Shown here: in pieces, positions 39,463-47,843 of the stretch
How the letters are laid out: each line of letters begins with the position of its first letter
Numbering within the stretch: position 1 is the first letter of the stretch
Origin: CAVRJC01 sp964505725
Lineage (GTDB): Bacteria > Actinomycetota > Acidimicrobiia > IMCC26256 > DASPTH01
Assembly: GCA_964505725.1 (NCBI GenBank)
Contig: CAZDJK010000048.1
Coordinates: forward strand, 1-64,000
Reading direction: 5' to 3'
DNA: 64,000 nt
Position numbers and translations under genes: made by a program
Notes under the pieces: model-generated
Seen by the model: only the letters and a program-made list of their open reading frames with translations
Database searches by the model: none
What the model was told of the DNA's origin: nothing

Positions 39463-40443
39463 GTGAGAGCGGTCACCGTCACGCCCGAGCGCGAGATCGT
39501 TGTGGCGATCCGGCCCGATCCGTCGCCGGGCCCGGGCGAGGTGCTGGTGCGGGTCGGGGGCGCGGGCCTCAACCGCGCCGACCTGGCCCAGCTCGCCGGC
39601 CGCTACCCCGCGCCGGCGGGCTCCTCCGCCGAGATCCCCGGGCTCGAGTTCGCGGGCGAGGTGCTCGCCCACGGTGAGGGCGTCAGCGAGCCGGCGGTCG
39701 GCACGAGGGTGTTCGGCATCACGGGCGGCGGCGGCCAGGCCGAGCTCCTCGCCGTCCCCGCAGTGCAGTGCGCGACGGTCCCCGACCGGCTCGACCCGGT
39801 CGAGGCGGGCGGTGTGCCCGAGGTGTTCGTCACCGCGCACGACGCGCTCGTCACCCAGGCGCAGCTCGCACCGGGTGAGACCGTCCTCGTGCACGCGGCG
39901 GGGTCGGGCGTGGGGACCGCGGCGGTCCAGCTCGCACGCGCGATGGGCTGCACCGTCGTCGGTACGTCGCGCACCGCCGCCAAGCTCGAACGGTGCCGCG
40001 AGCTCGGGCTCGACCACGCGGTGGTCGCGCCCCAGGACCTCGACCCCGTTGCGCTGGCGGCCGCGGTCACCGACGCTGCGGGGCCGGTCGACGTGACCAT
40101 CGACCTGGTCGGCGGCGCGTACGTGGAGGTCGACGTGCGCGTCGCGGCGCGACTCGGGCGGATCGTGCTCGTGGCGTCGCAGGCCGGACCCCGCGCCGAG
40201 CTCGACATCGGCACGACGATGTTCAAACGGCTCCGCATCCACGGGACGGTGCTGCGCGCACGCCCCACGGAGGAGAAGGCGGCCGCGACCCGCGCGTTCG
40301 AGCGCGACGTCGTGCCGCTGCTCGTGTCCGGAGCCGCCCGTCCGATCGTCGACCGGACGTTCGCGCTCGACGCCGCGGCCGACGCCTACGAGCTCCTGGC
40401 CGACAACGCCGTGGTCGGGAAGGTCGTGCTCACCACCGGCTGA
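39463..40443 (+). CDS. Zinc-free quinone oxidoreductase (MDR superfamily)
   Basis: A 326-residue medium-chain reductase. GAGLNRADLAQLAGRYP near residue 33 is the quinone oxidoreductase signature, VLVHAAGSGVGTAAVQLARA near 142 is the NADPH-binding Rossmann motif, and the zinc ligands of alcohol dehydrogenases are absent. It is related to the PIG3/Qor group that reduces quinones with NADPH. Start GTG 39463 decided by the -10 hexamer 7 nt upstream; longer readings cross the divergent gene. Confidence 0.92.
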   Translation: MRAVTVTPEREIVVAIRPDPSPGPGEVLVRVGGAGLNRADLAQLAGRYPAPAGSSAEIPGLEFAGEVLAHGEGVSEPAVGTRVFGITGGGGQAELLAVPAVQCATVPDRLDPVEAGGVPEVFVTAHDALVTQAQLAPGETVLVHAAGSGVGTAAVQLARAMGCTVVGTSRTAAKLERCRELGLDHAVVAPQDLDPVALAAAVTDAAGPVDVTIDLVGGAYVEVDVRVAARLGRIVLVASQAGPRAELDIGTTMFKRLRIHGTVLRARPTEEKAAATRAFERDVVPLLVSGAARPIVDRTFALDAAADAYELLADNAVVGKVVLTTG

Positions 40444-40469
40444 TCGCGGCGAGGGTGCCTCCTCGCCGG

Positions 40470-41120
40470 TCAGCCGATGTAGACGGTGATGCGGGTCGGG
40501 TCGCGCGCGGCATCGACCGCGAACGGCCGCCTGCCGTCGAGGCCGATGACCCAGTGGACGGCGCCGTCGCCGTCCGGGAGCTCGCGCACGATGACCAGGT
40601 GGTGGTGCGCGCCGTAGCGGAGGAGCAGGTTGCCGCGGTAGGCGGCGACGGGATGCGCGGGATCGGTGGTGTCGACGCTCGCGGCCGGCTTCATGGTGAT
40701 GTCGAGCCACGCGTTGCCGTCGAGCGCGATCTGCTGCGCGCCGTCGGCGAACTGGTTGGACGCCGCGTATCCCGCCGTGTAGCCGGGCGGCAGGTCCTGG
40801 TCCGCGAGGTTGCCGTCGCCCTCGGACCGGAACGTGAACTCGACCTGGTCGAGGCAGCCGTTCTCGCCCGCGGTGGCATCGACGAGCAGCCCCGGGACCG
40901 CGGGCCCGACCGACGAGCGCGCGCCGTCGGTGCCGTGGAAGCCGTCGCACCCCACGCCCGGCGCCGAGCTCGCCGGCGCGGCCCCGCGGGGCGCGGACGC
41001 CGACGTGGGAGCCGCGGTGGACGTCGGCGCCTCGGGCGCGGCCGACCCGCCCCCGCCGGTGCAGGCCGACGCCGCCAGCGCGAGCGCCGCGACCAGCAGC
41101 AGGCGCCCTCGGCGGACCAC
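40470..41120 (-). CDS. AMIN-like domain lipoprotein
   Basis: A 216-residue secreted lipoprotein: basic start, hydrophobic helix, and lipobox AASAC at residues 16-20. A Ser/Ala/Pro/Thr-rich linker precedes a beta-rich domain with GCLDQVEFTFRSEGDG and LPPGYTAGYAASNQF, similar to the AMIN-like domain of actinobacterial surface lipoproteins, which may bind cell-wall polymers. Two cysteines (VGCDGF and NGCLD) could pair. GTG or ATG choice at the start does not change the lipobox. Confidence 0.8.
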   Translation of the reverse strand: MVRRGRLLLVAALALAASACTGGGGSAAPEAPTSTAAPTSASAPRGAAPASSAPGVGCDGFHGTDGARSSVGPAVPGLLVDATAGENGCLDQVEFTFRSEGDGNLADQDLPPGYTAGYAASNQFADGAQQIALDGNAWLDITMKPAASVDTTDPAHPVAAYRGNLLLRYGAHHHLVIVRELPDGDGAVHWVIGLDGRRPFAVDAARDPTRITVYIG

Positions 41121-41214
41121 GGGTCGGCAGGTTAGACGCGCGCCGCCCCGGAATCGCGCGTCGCGCGACGCCTACGATCGAACCCTCCGTCCATCGGTGA
41201 AGGGTCCCGCGCGC

Positions 41215-42045
41215 ATGGGCACGCTCGTCGAACGGCTCGGGTACGCCGCGTCCACTCGGTGCCTGATCGTGAACTGCGACGACCTCGGGCTGACCCACTC
41301 GGCCAACGTCGCCGCCTACGAGGCGCTGCGCATCGGCGTGGCGACGAGCGCATCGCTGATGGTCCCCTGCCCGTGGGCTCGCGACGCCGCGAGCCGCTAC
41401 CGGGGCGAGGACGTCGGCGTGCAGCTCACGCTCAACGCCGAGCTCGACACCTACCGTTGGGGGCCGATCACGCAGGCGCCGAGCCTCCTCGACGGCGACG
41501 GCGGCTTCCCGCGGACCGTCGCCGACGCGTGGGACCACGCGGACCTCGACGAGGTGCGGCGCGAGTGCCGGGCCCAGATCGAGCGGGCGATCGTGTGGGG
41601 TTTCGACGTCACCCACCTCAGCAGCCACCTCGGCATGCTCGAGCCGCGCGCCGACTTCTTCGACGCGTACCTCGAGCTCGCGGTGGAGTTCCGCCTGCCC
41701 CTGCGGCTGGGCGACGCCCCCGCCGAGCGCGTGGCCGGATTCCCGTTCCGCCGCCTCGCCGCCGAGGAGGGCGTGGTGTTCCCCGACCGGGTGCTCGCGT
41801 GCCCGCCGGGAGGTGGCCGGCGGGTCGAGCGGCTCCTCTTCGACCTCGAGCCGGGCGTGACCGAGCTGTCACTGCACCCCGCGGCCGACACCGACGAGGT
41901 GCGCGCGGCGTGTGCGGACTGGGCGGGACGGGTGGAGGACTACCTGTACCTCACGCGCGACTCGTCGCTCCGCGAGCTCGTCGAGCGCGCGGGCGTTGTC
42001 CTCGTCGGGTGGCGCGAGCTCCGCGACCTGCAACGGGCCGGGTGA
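41215..42045 (+). CDS. ChbG/YdjC-type carbohydrate deacetylase
   Basis: A 276-residue protein. LIVNCDDLGLTHSANVAAYE at residues 17-36 carries the acidic pair of the YdjC family, GVQLTLNAELDTYRWGP is the position of the usual HLTL motif (here QLTL, so one His ligand is replaced by Gln), THLSSHLGMLEP gives H-x-x-H-like metal ligands near residue 131, and LSLHPA near 220 the last His. Relatives deacetylate chitooligosaccharides. The missing first His makes activity uncertain. ATG at 41215. Confidence 0.85.
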   Translation: MGTLVERLGYAASTRCLIVNCDDLGLTHSANVAAYEALRIGVATSASLMVPCPWARDAASRYRGEDVGVQLTLNAELDTYRWGPITQAPSLLDGDGGFPRTVADAWDHADLDEVRRECRAQIERAIVWGFDVTHLSSHLGMLEPRADFFDAYLELAVEFRLPLRLGDAPAERVAGFPFRRLAAEEGVVFPDRVLACPPGGGRRVERLLFDLEPGVTELSLHPAADTDEVRAACADWAGRVEDYLYLTRDSSLRELVERAGVVLVGWRELRDLQRAG

Positions 42046-42063
42046 TCGTCATCCGGGTGATCG

Positions 42064-42459
42064 TCATACGGTGCCGGTGATGCCCGCGAGCTCGGACCTC
42101 AGCTCCGCGTAGTCCGTCGTCGCGGTGGTGGCGAGCAACCTCAACAGCTTGCCCGGATCGCCCGCCGTCTTCATCCGTCCCTGCATGTACGCGACGCTCG
42201 GGTCGAGCTCGCCCCGATACACCGCCACGGCCTCGGCGTACGGGAGGGTGAGGCTCACGTCGGCGTCGGCGAGCGCACCGGCGTCGAATGCCTCGAGCGC
42301 GCCGTCGCGCAGGACCGCGTGCCACTGCACGTCGCCCTGGGGCGCGCCGGTCACGGTCACCGCGAGCCGCACATCGAACGCCGGCTCCTGCACCTTCACG
42401 CGGCGCTCGACGACGTCACGCGCCGCCGAGAACCAGTCGGTCGAGAGGAAGTCGGGCAT
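42064..42459 (-). CDS. SCP2 sterol-carrier-like protein
   Basis: A 131-residue SCP2 domain protein. MPDFLSTDWFSAARDVV begins it; QWHAVLRDGALEAFDAGALADADVSLTLPY (short blocks HAVLRDG and ADVSLTLPY) and VAYMQGRMKTAGDPGKLLRL are typical of the fold, where the last block corresponds to the conserved G-x-hydrophobic-K-hydrophobic-x-G-D region. The fold binds hydrophobic ligands such as lipids or acyl chains. TACGTT (42466-42471, reverse strand) ends 6 nt before the ATG. Confidence 0.88.
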   Translation of the reverse strand: MPDFLSTDWFSAARDVVERRVKVQEPAFDVRLAVTVTGAPQGDVQWHAVLRDGALEAFDAGALADADVSLTLPYAEAVAVYRGELDPSVAYMQGRMKTAGDPGKLLRLLATTATTDYAELRSELAGITGTV

Positions 42460-42465
42460 CGCGCG

Positions 42466-42496
42466 AACGTAGCGGAGCACCCGCCTTGGGTACCCT
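42466..42496. promoter_or_regulatory. Compact divergent leaderless promoter pair
   Basis: TACGTT on the minus strand (42466-42471) and TACCCT on the plus strand (42491-42496) each end exactly 6 nt before an ATG (42459 and 42503). Only 43 nt separate the two start codons, so each -35 overlaps the other promoter. Confidence 0.6.
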
Positions 42497-42502
42497 CGCA
42501 CG

Positions 42503-44044
42503 ATGCCCGGGCGTTCCCGTTGTGCCGCCGCGCTCGCGTTCGCACTCGCGCTCGCCCTTGCACTCGCCCTGTCGGGTACGGCCGCGGGCGCCGGCCCGTC
42601 CGACGGCACCTCGCCCGACCGCACCTCGCCCGACGGCGCCATCGCTTGGCGCGGCTGCGGCAACCACCTCCAGTGCGGGACGGTCACGGTCCCCGTCGAC
42701 TACGCGCAGCCCTCGGGACCTTCGGTCGCGATCGCGGTGGCCCGCCGACCGGCGACCGACCGCGCCCGCCGCCTCGGCGCGGTCGTCGTGAACTTCGGCG
42801 GTCCCGGTGACGCGGGTACCCAGACCCTGCGCGACTTCGTCCCCGAGCTGCCCGCGGAGATTCGTTCCCGGTTCGACGTCGTCAGCTTCGATCCGCGGGG
42901 CACCGGGTCGTCACGGCCGGTGGTGTGCGTCACCAACGCGCAGGCGGACGCCCTCGCGGCCCAGGACCCGACGTCGAACGGCCCGTCTGACCTGCGCGCG
43001 TTCTACGACGACTCCAACGCGCCGGTCGACCTCGACCAGGGCTGCATCGACCGGAACGGGCCGTGGTTGGCCGACGTCGGGACCCGCGACGTCGCGCGCG
43101 ACATGGACCGGATCCGCGCCGCGCTCGGCGAGCAGCGGCTCGACTACCTCGGCTATTCGTACGGCACCGTGCTCGGCGCGGTGTACGCGCAGATGTACCC
43201 CTCCCGGGTCGGGCGGTTCGTGCTCGACTCCCCCGTCGACCTGTCGTCGAACGCGCAGCAGGGCCTCGAGGACGACGCCGCCGGGTTCGAGCACGCGCTC
43301 GACCGCTTCCTCAGCGACTGCGCGTCGCGGTCGAGCTGCCCGTTCCACTCCCACGGCGACCCCGCAGCGGCGCTGCGCACGCTCCAGCAGCGCTTCGAGG
43401 CCGGGCTCACCGTTCCCACCTTCGACTCGAAGGGGCATCCCAGCGCTCGTCGCGTCGGTGTCGGCGGGTTCTACACCGCGATCATCTCCGCGCTCTACGA
43501 CCGCGCCTTCGGGTGGCCGGCGCTCGCCCAGGGCCTGGCGCAGGCACGCGCGGGGAACGGCGGCATCCTCCAGGTCCTGGCCGACGAGTACAACGGGCGT
43601 CACGACGACGGTACCTACGACAACATCTCCGAGGTCATAGGCGTGATCCTGTGCGACGACCGGCCCGATGCGGTCCCGACGTTCGACCAGTTCGTGGCCG
43701 AGCACGACGCGCTGGCCCGCCGCTACCCGTTCCTCGGCAACCTGGTCGGGAGCACACCGGTCGGTTGTGATCCTCGGCTGCCGCGGCCGCCGGCGTCGGA
43801 GGCCGTGGGCGAGGTGCGGGTCGCCGGCATCCCCCACGTCCTCGTCGTCGGCACGACCGCCGACCCTGCCACCCCGTACGCGGGCGCGATCGACCTCGAG
43901 CACCGGTTGGCGGGTTCTCGCCTCCTCACCTTCGTCAGCACCGAGCACACCGCGTACCCGAAGAGCTCTTGTGTCGACGCCGCGGTCGACGGGTACCTCG
44001 AACGCGGTGCGCTCCCGCGTGCCGTCACCCGCTGCAGTTCCTGA
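42503..44044 (+). CDS. Secreted alpha/beta hydrolase, TAP-type peptidase
   Basis: A 513-residue exported serine hydrolase of the tripeptidyl aminopeptidase (SlpD/SlpE) group from actinobacteria. A long signal peptide occupies residues 1-30. CGTVTVPVDYAQPSGPSVAI and VVVNFGGPGDAGTQTLRD (oxyanion region) lead the fold; DYLGYSYGTVLGAVYAQMYP contains the nucleophile Ser (about residue 220), TTADPATPYAGA the Asp and VSTEHTAYP the His near 480. The C-terminal 100 residues are the TAP-like C-terminal domain. It trims N-terminal peptides outside the cell. Confidence 0.92.
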   Translation: MPGRSRCAAALAFALALALALALSGTAAGAGPSDGTSPDRTSPDGAIAWRGCGNHLQCGTVTVPVDYAQPSGPSVAIAVARRPATDRARRLGAVVVNFGGPGDAGTQTLRDFVPELPAEIRSRFDVVSFDPRGTGSSRPVVCVTNAQADALAAQDPTSNGPSDLRAFYDDSNAPVDLDQGCIDRNGPWLADVGTRDVARDMDRIRAALGEQRLDYLGYSYGTVLGAVYAQMYPSRVGRFVLDSPVDLSSNAQQGLEDDAAGFEHALDRFLSDCASRSSCPFHSHGDPAAALRTLQQRFEAGLTVPTFDSKGHPSARRVGVGGFYTAIISALYDRAFGWPALAQGLAQARAGNGGILQVLADEYNGRHDDGTYDNISEVIGVILCDDRPDAVPTFDQFVAEHDALARRYPFLGNLVGSTPVGCDPRLPRPPASEAVGEVRVAGIPHVLVVGTTADPATPYAGAIDLEHRLAGSRLLTFVSTEHTAYPKSSCVDAAVDGYLERGALPRAVTRCSS

Positions 44045-44056
44045 GCGCCCGCCGGC

Positions 44057-46474
44057 CTACTCGTCGGGGACGGGTGCAACCGCGCGTCGGTGGGCGACGA
44101 CGCGGCTCAGGCGCCAGCCGACCTCCAGGAGCACGATCGCAACCCCGGCGACGATGCTCGCCTCGCCCACGACCTTCGCCGGCGGGAACTCGAGCGCGTA
44201 GAAGTCGTTCAGCGCGGGCACCACGATGATGACGGCCACCGACGCGACCATCGCCGCGACGAGCAGCGTCTTCCACCAGTTGAAGGGGCGCGCCTGCAGC
44301 ACGAGCACCCAGAGCCCGACTGCGGTGAGCACGAGCGTCGCCGTCGTGCGCGATTCCGGCACCCCGAGGTCGTTGCCGTACCGCGCGATACCGTAGCTGA
44401 CGAGCGCGGCGGCGGCGGCCACCGTGCCGGCGGGAATTGTGAAGCGCAGCACCCGCACGAGGAAGCCGGGGATGTAGCGCCGCGAGTTCGGCGCGAGGGC
44501 GAGGAAGAAGCCCGGTATCCCGATCGTGAAGGTGCTCACGATGGTCAGGTGACGCGGCAGGAACGGATAGCGCCAGCCCGCGATCACGACCGCGACGGCG
44601 ATGAGCGCGGCGTACACGGTCTTGGTCACGAACAGGTTCGCCGACCGCTCGATGTTGGCGATCACACGCCGGCCCTCGGCCACGACCCCGGGCATGGTCG
44701 CGAACCGGCCGTCGAGGAGGACGAGCTGGGCGACGGCGCGGGTGGCGGCGGCGCCCGAGCCCATGGCGACGCCGATGTCGGCGTCCTTCAGGGCGAGAGC
44801 ATCGTTCACGCCGTCACCGGTCATCGCGACCACGTGACCCCGTGACTGGAGCGCACCCACGATCGCCCGCTTCTGCTGCGGGGTGACGCGGCCGAACACG
44901 GAGTGCTCCTCGAGCGTGTCCGCGAGCGCCCCACGGTCGTCGGGGAGCTCGCGCGCGTCGTAGCCGCCGTCGGCACCTGGGAGCTCGACGCGCGCCGCGA
45001 CCGCGGCGACCGTGCGCGGGTTGTCGCCCGAGATGACCTTCAGAGCGACGCCCTGGTCGTGGAAGTAGCGTAGGGTGTCGGCGGCGTCGGGGCGGATCTT
45101 CTCCGCCAGCATCACGAGCGCGACCGGCTCGAGGCCGGGCGGCAGCGACTCGGCGCCCGGGTCGGTGACGAGCGGCGCATCGGTGCGCGCGAGCACGAGC
45201 ACGCGCCGGCCCGCGGCGGCGAGCTCGTCGGCCCGGCGCCGGACGGGAAGCGCCACGTCGGCGAACACCATCTCCGGCGCGCCCATCACCCACGTACCGT
45301 GCGTGCCGAAGCTCGCGGCGCTCCACTTGCGCGCCGACGAGAACGGGATCGCCGCCGTGCGCACCCAGCCCGACGGCGCGGCGAACGCCGCGGCGAGCGC
45401 GCTGAGCGTGGCGTTGCGGTTCTCGTCGGCGGCGAGCGCGCCCAGCGCGGCCGGTGCCTCGGCACCCGCTACCGCACTGGCGTCGAGCACCTCCAGCTCG
45501 TCGAACTCGATCTCTCCCTCGGTGAGGGTGCCGGTCTTGTCGAGGCACACGACGTCGACGCGGGCGAGGCCCTCGACCGCAGGGAGCTCCTGCACCAGCA
45601 CCTGCCGCCGCGCCAGGGTCAACGCGCCGACCATGAACGCAATGCTCGTCAACAGCACCAGCCCCTCCGGGACCATGCCGACCACGCCCGCCACCGTCGA
45701 CCGCAGCGCCTCGTCGAGCGGGTTGTCCTGGAGCTGGCTCCAGATCAGGAGCGCCGACACCGGGATGATGACGTAGGTGACGATGCGCAGGATGGTGTTG
45801 ATGCCCGCCATCAGCTCGGAGCTGGTGAGAGTGAAGCGCCGCGCCTCCGCCGCCAGCTTCGCCGCATAGGAGTCGGCGCCGACACGGGTCGCCTGGAACC
45901 GGCCGGCACCCGCGACCACGAAGCTCCCCGACAGCACCTCGTCGCCCCGATCCTTCGACTGCGCGTCGCTCTCGCCGGTGAGGAGCGACTCGTCCACCTC
46001 AAGGCCGTCGGCGCCGTGCACGTCGCCGTCGCAGGGGATCTGGTCACCGCTGCGCAGCGAGAGCAGGTCGTCGAGCACGACGTCCTCGACCGCGATCTCC
46101 CGTTCGACGCCGTCGCGCACCACGCGCGCGCGCGGCGCGCTCAGGACTGCCAGCCGGTCGAGGGTGCGCTTGGCCCGCACCTCCTGGACGATCCCGATGA
46201 GGGCGTTGGCCACCAGCACCACGCCGAAGGTCGCGTCCTGGATCGGGCCGACGACCAGGATCACCACGAGCATGGTGCCGAGGATGGCGTTGAAGCGGGT
46301 GAACACGTTCGCCCGCACGATCTCGCCCAGGGTGCGGCTCGTCCGCGCGCCGGCGTCGTTCACCTGCCCGCGCGCGACCCGCTCCTCGACCTGCGCGCGG
46401 GTCAGTCCGCCGTCGGGCGTCACCGCGCGCGGCGTCGCCGGCGTGCTCAGCGTGTCGGCGAGCGACTCGGCCAC
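44057..46474 (-). CDS. P-type cation-transporting ATPase, CtpE-like
   Basis: An 805-residue P-type ATPase. DESLLTGESDAQSKD (actuator, TGES), VVCLDKTGTLTEGEIEFD (phosphorylated Asp near residue 305), RKWSAASF (KGA/ATP-binding variant) and MTGDGVNDALALKDADIGVAMG (hinge) are all present, so it is active. VVGMVPEGLVLLTSIAF in helix 4 and the absence of heavy-metal N-terminal domains match mycobacterial CtpE, a calcium-uptake pump, rather than copper pumps. GTG start 6 nt after TAGCGT. It lies just after the PhoU-RCK and MgtE genes on the same strand. Confidence 0.88.
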   Translation of the reverse strand: MAESLADTLSTPATPRAVTPDGGLTRAQVEERVARGQVNDAGARTSRTLGEIVRANVFTRFNAILGTMLVVILVVGPIQDATFGVVLVANALIGIVQEVRAKRTLDRLAVLSAPRARVVRDGVEREIAVEDVVLDDLLSLRSGDQIPCDGDVHGADGLEVDESLLTGESDAQSKDRGDEVLSGSFVVAGAGRFQATRVGADSYAAKLAAEARRFTLTSSELMAGINTILRIVTYVIIPVSALLIWSQLQDNPLDEALRSTVAGVVGMVPEGLVLLTSIAFMVGALTLARRQVLVQELPAVEGLARVDVVCLDKTGTLTEGEIEFDELEVLDASAVAGAEAPAALGALAADENRNATLSALAAAFAAPSGWVRTAAIPFSSARKWSAASFGTHGTWVMGAPEMVFADVALPVRRRADELAAAGRRVLVLARTDAPLVTDPGAESLPPGLEPVALVMLAEKIRPDAADTLRYFHDQGVALKVISGDNPRTVAAVAARVELPGADGGYDARELPDDRGALADTLEEHSVFGRVTPQQKRAIVGALQSRGHVVAMTGDGVNDALALKDADIGVAMGSGAAATRAVAQLVLLDGRFATMPGVVAEGRRVIANIERSANLFVTKTVYAALIAVAVVIAGWRYPFLPRHLTIVSTFTIGIPGFFLALAPNSRRYIPGFLVRVLRFTIPAGTVAAAAALVSYGIARYGNDLGVPESRTTATLVLTAVGLWVLVLQARPFNWWKTLLVAAMVASVAVIIVVPALNDFYALEFPPAKVVGEASIVAGVAIVLLEVGWRLSRVVAHRRAVAPVPDE

Positions 46475-46480
46475 TGCAAG

Positions 46481-46486
46481 ACGCTA
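46481..46486 (-). promoter_or_regulatory. -10 hexamer, leaderless promoter of the CtpE-like gene
   Basis: TAGCGT on the minus strand, 6 nt before the GTG at 46474. Confidence 0.45.
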
Positions 46487-46550
46487 ACCGGCCCTCCGTC
46501 CGCGTTCGACGCAGACGAGCGCCCGCGCACGAAGTGGTACGCCCGCCGGG

Positions 46551-47801
46551 TCAGCGGCTCCCGGGGGCGCGGGCGGGGACGAGTGCGATCTCGCCGGTGG
46601 CGTCGTCCTCGAGCACCCGGAAACCGCCCATCTCCGCGAAGCGCTCGCGGCCCTCGTCGGGACCCGAGCCGATGAGCTCGTCGCCGGCCTGCAGCCGCAC
46701 CGATCCGCGCGGCCGATAGAGGTAGCGCCCGGCCCGGCGGATCGCGAGAAGGTAGTAGCCGGTCTCGAGCTCGATCTTGGCCTCGGCGACCGTGCGCCCG
46801 TCGAGGAACGACCCGGGCGACACCGGAACCCGCGCGATCACCTCGTCGCTCTCGCCGAGCGCGATGCCGAGGATCGGGTGCATCTCCTCGCCCTCCTCGA
46901 CCAGCCACACCATCTGCTGCGCGGCGTCGCCCAGCTCCTCCGCGGCACCCCCGAGATGGAGCAGCCCCCGCAACGGTGACGGCTCGATCTGCTCCGACGC
47001 CGCCCGCAGCACCCAGACCTCGAGCCGCTCGCGCATCTCGTCGAGCCGGTCCTCCAGGCTGTTGACCTCGGCGGCGAGGCTCTGGTCGTTGAACAGCAGC
47101 GCGGAGTACGCGAGCCCGATCGCGACCTCGGACACGTTCTTCATCTCGACGAGCACGTCGACCGCGCGGTCGAGGTCGGTGATGACGGCGGGATCGTCGT
47201 CGGTGCCCGGCGGCCGCCACTCGGGCGCGCCCGCCAGCTCGCGCAGCTCGGCGATGCCTCCGGCCGGGCCCCGCAGGATCAGCACGTCGTCGGCGACGAG
47301 CATGTCCTCGCCGTCGGGGTCGATGACCCACTCCTTGCCCCGCCGCAGGGCGACCACCCGCATGCCCACCTCGATCGGCAGCTCGAGCTCGGCCAGCGAC
47401 CGCCCGGCGAGCGCCGACTCGGGGCGCACCCGCACGCGGTGCGAAACCTCCTCCGCGGCGGCGAGGTCGGCGACGAGACCCGCAGGGATCCCGAGGCGAT
47501 GGGTGACGATGCGAGAGATGTTGACGGCCGCGTTCCCCATGCGCTCGATCGCGGCGAGCACGTGCAGCACGCTCGACATCTCTTCGGCGTCGCGGGGCGA
47601 TCGGGCCGCGAGCACGCACACCTCGCGCATCGCGTGCGCGAGGTCCTCGAGCCGCTCCTCGAGGTCGTGCACCTCGTCGGCCATCCGCTCGTCGCCGAAG
47701 AACAGCGCCGCGTACGCGAGGTCGACCATGAGCTCGGAGGTGTCCTTCGCCTCCGACAACATGGCCTTCAGGGTTCTGGGAGGTTTGTCGTCTGCTGACA
47801 T
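46551..47801 (-). CDS. Tandem PhoU - RCK_C - PhoU - RCK_C protein
   Basis: A 416-residue cytoplasmic protein with an internal duplication. Half one: a PhoU-like helical domain (KDTSELMVDLAYAALFFGDE, then EVHDLEERLEDL) and a TrkA-C/RCK_C domain (SALAGRSLAELELPIEVGMR, then ADDVLILRGP). Half two repeats both (KNVSEVAIGLAYSALLFNDQ, EVNSLEDRLDEM; then FLDGRTVAEAKIELETGYYL, AGDELIGSGPDEG). RCK_C domains bind small ligands to gate cation channels. The MgtE-type gene 42 nt upstream on the same strand lacks its own regulatory domain, so this is its likely regulator. Confidence 0.88.
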   Translation of the reverse strand: MSADDKPPRTLKAMLSEAKDTSELMVDLAYAALFFGDERMADEVHDLEERLEDLAHAMREVCVLAARSPRDAEEMSSVLHVLAAIERMGNAAVNISRIVTHRLGIPAGLVADLAAAEEVSHRVRVRPESALAGRSLAELELPIEVGMRVVALRRGKEWVIDPDGEDMLVADDVLILRGPAGGIAELRELAGAPEWRPPGTDDDPAVITDLDRAVDVLVEMKNVSEVAIGLAYSALLFNDQSLAAEVNSLEDRLDEMRERLEVWVLRAASEQIEPSPLRGLLHLGGAAEELGDAAQQMVWLVEEGEEMHPILGIALGESDEVIARVPVSPGSFLDGRTVAEAKIELETGYYLLAIRRAGRYLYRPRGSVRLQAGDELIGSGPDEGRERFAEMGGFRVLEDDATGEIALVPARAPGSR

Positions 47802-47843
47802 CGGGTCCCGGCTCGGAGCCGCGTGCGGGTCAGGATAGACCGC

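Noticed and set aside
44057..46474. Copper or other heavy-metal ATPase
   Set aside because: There is no N-terminal CxxC metal domain and no CPC motif in helix 4; the helix reads VPEGL, typical of calcium-type pumps.
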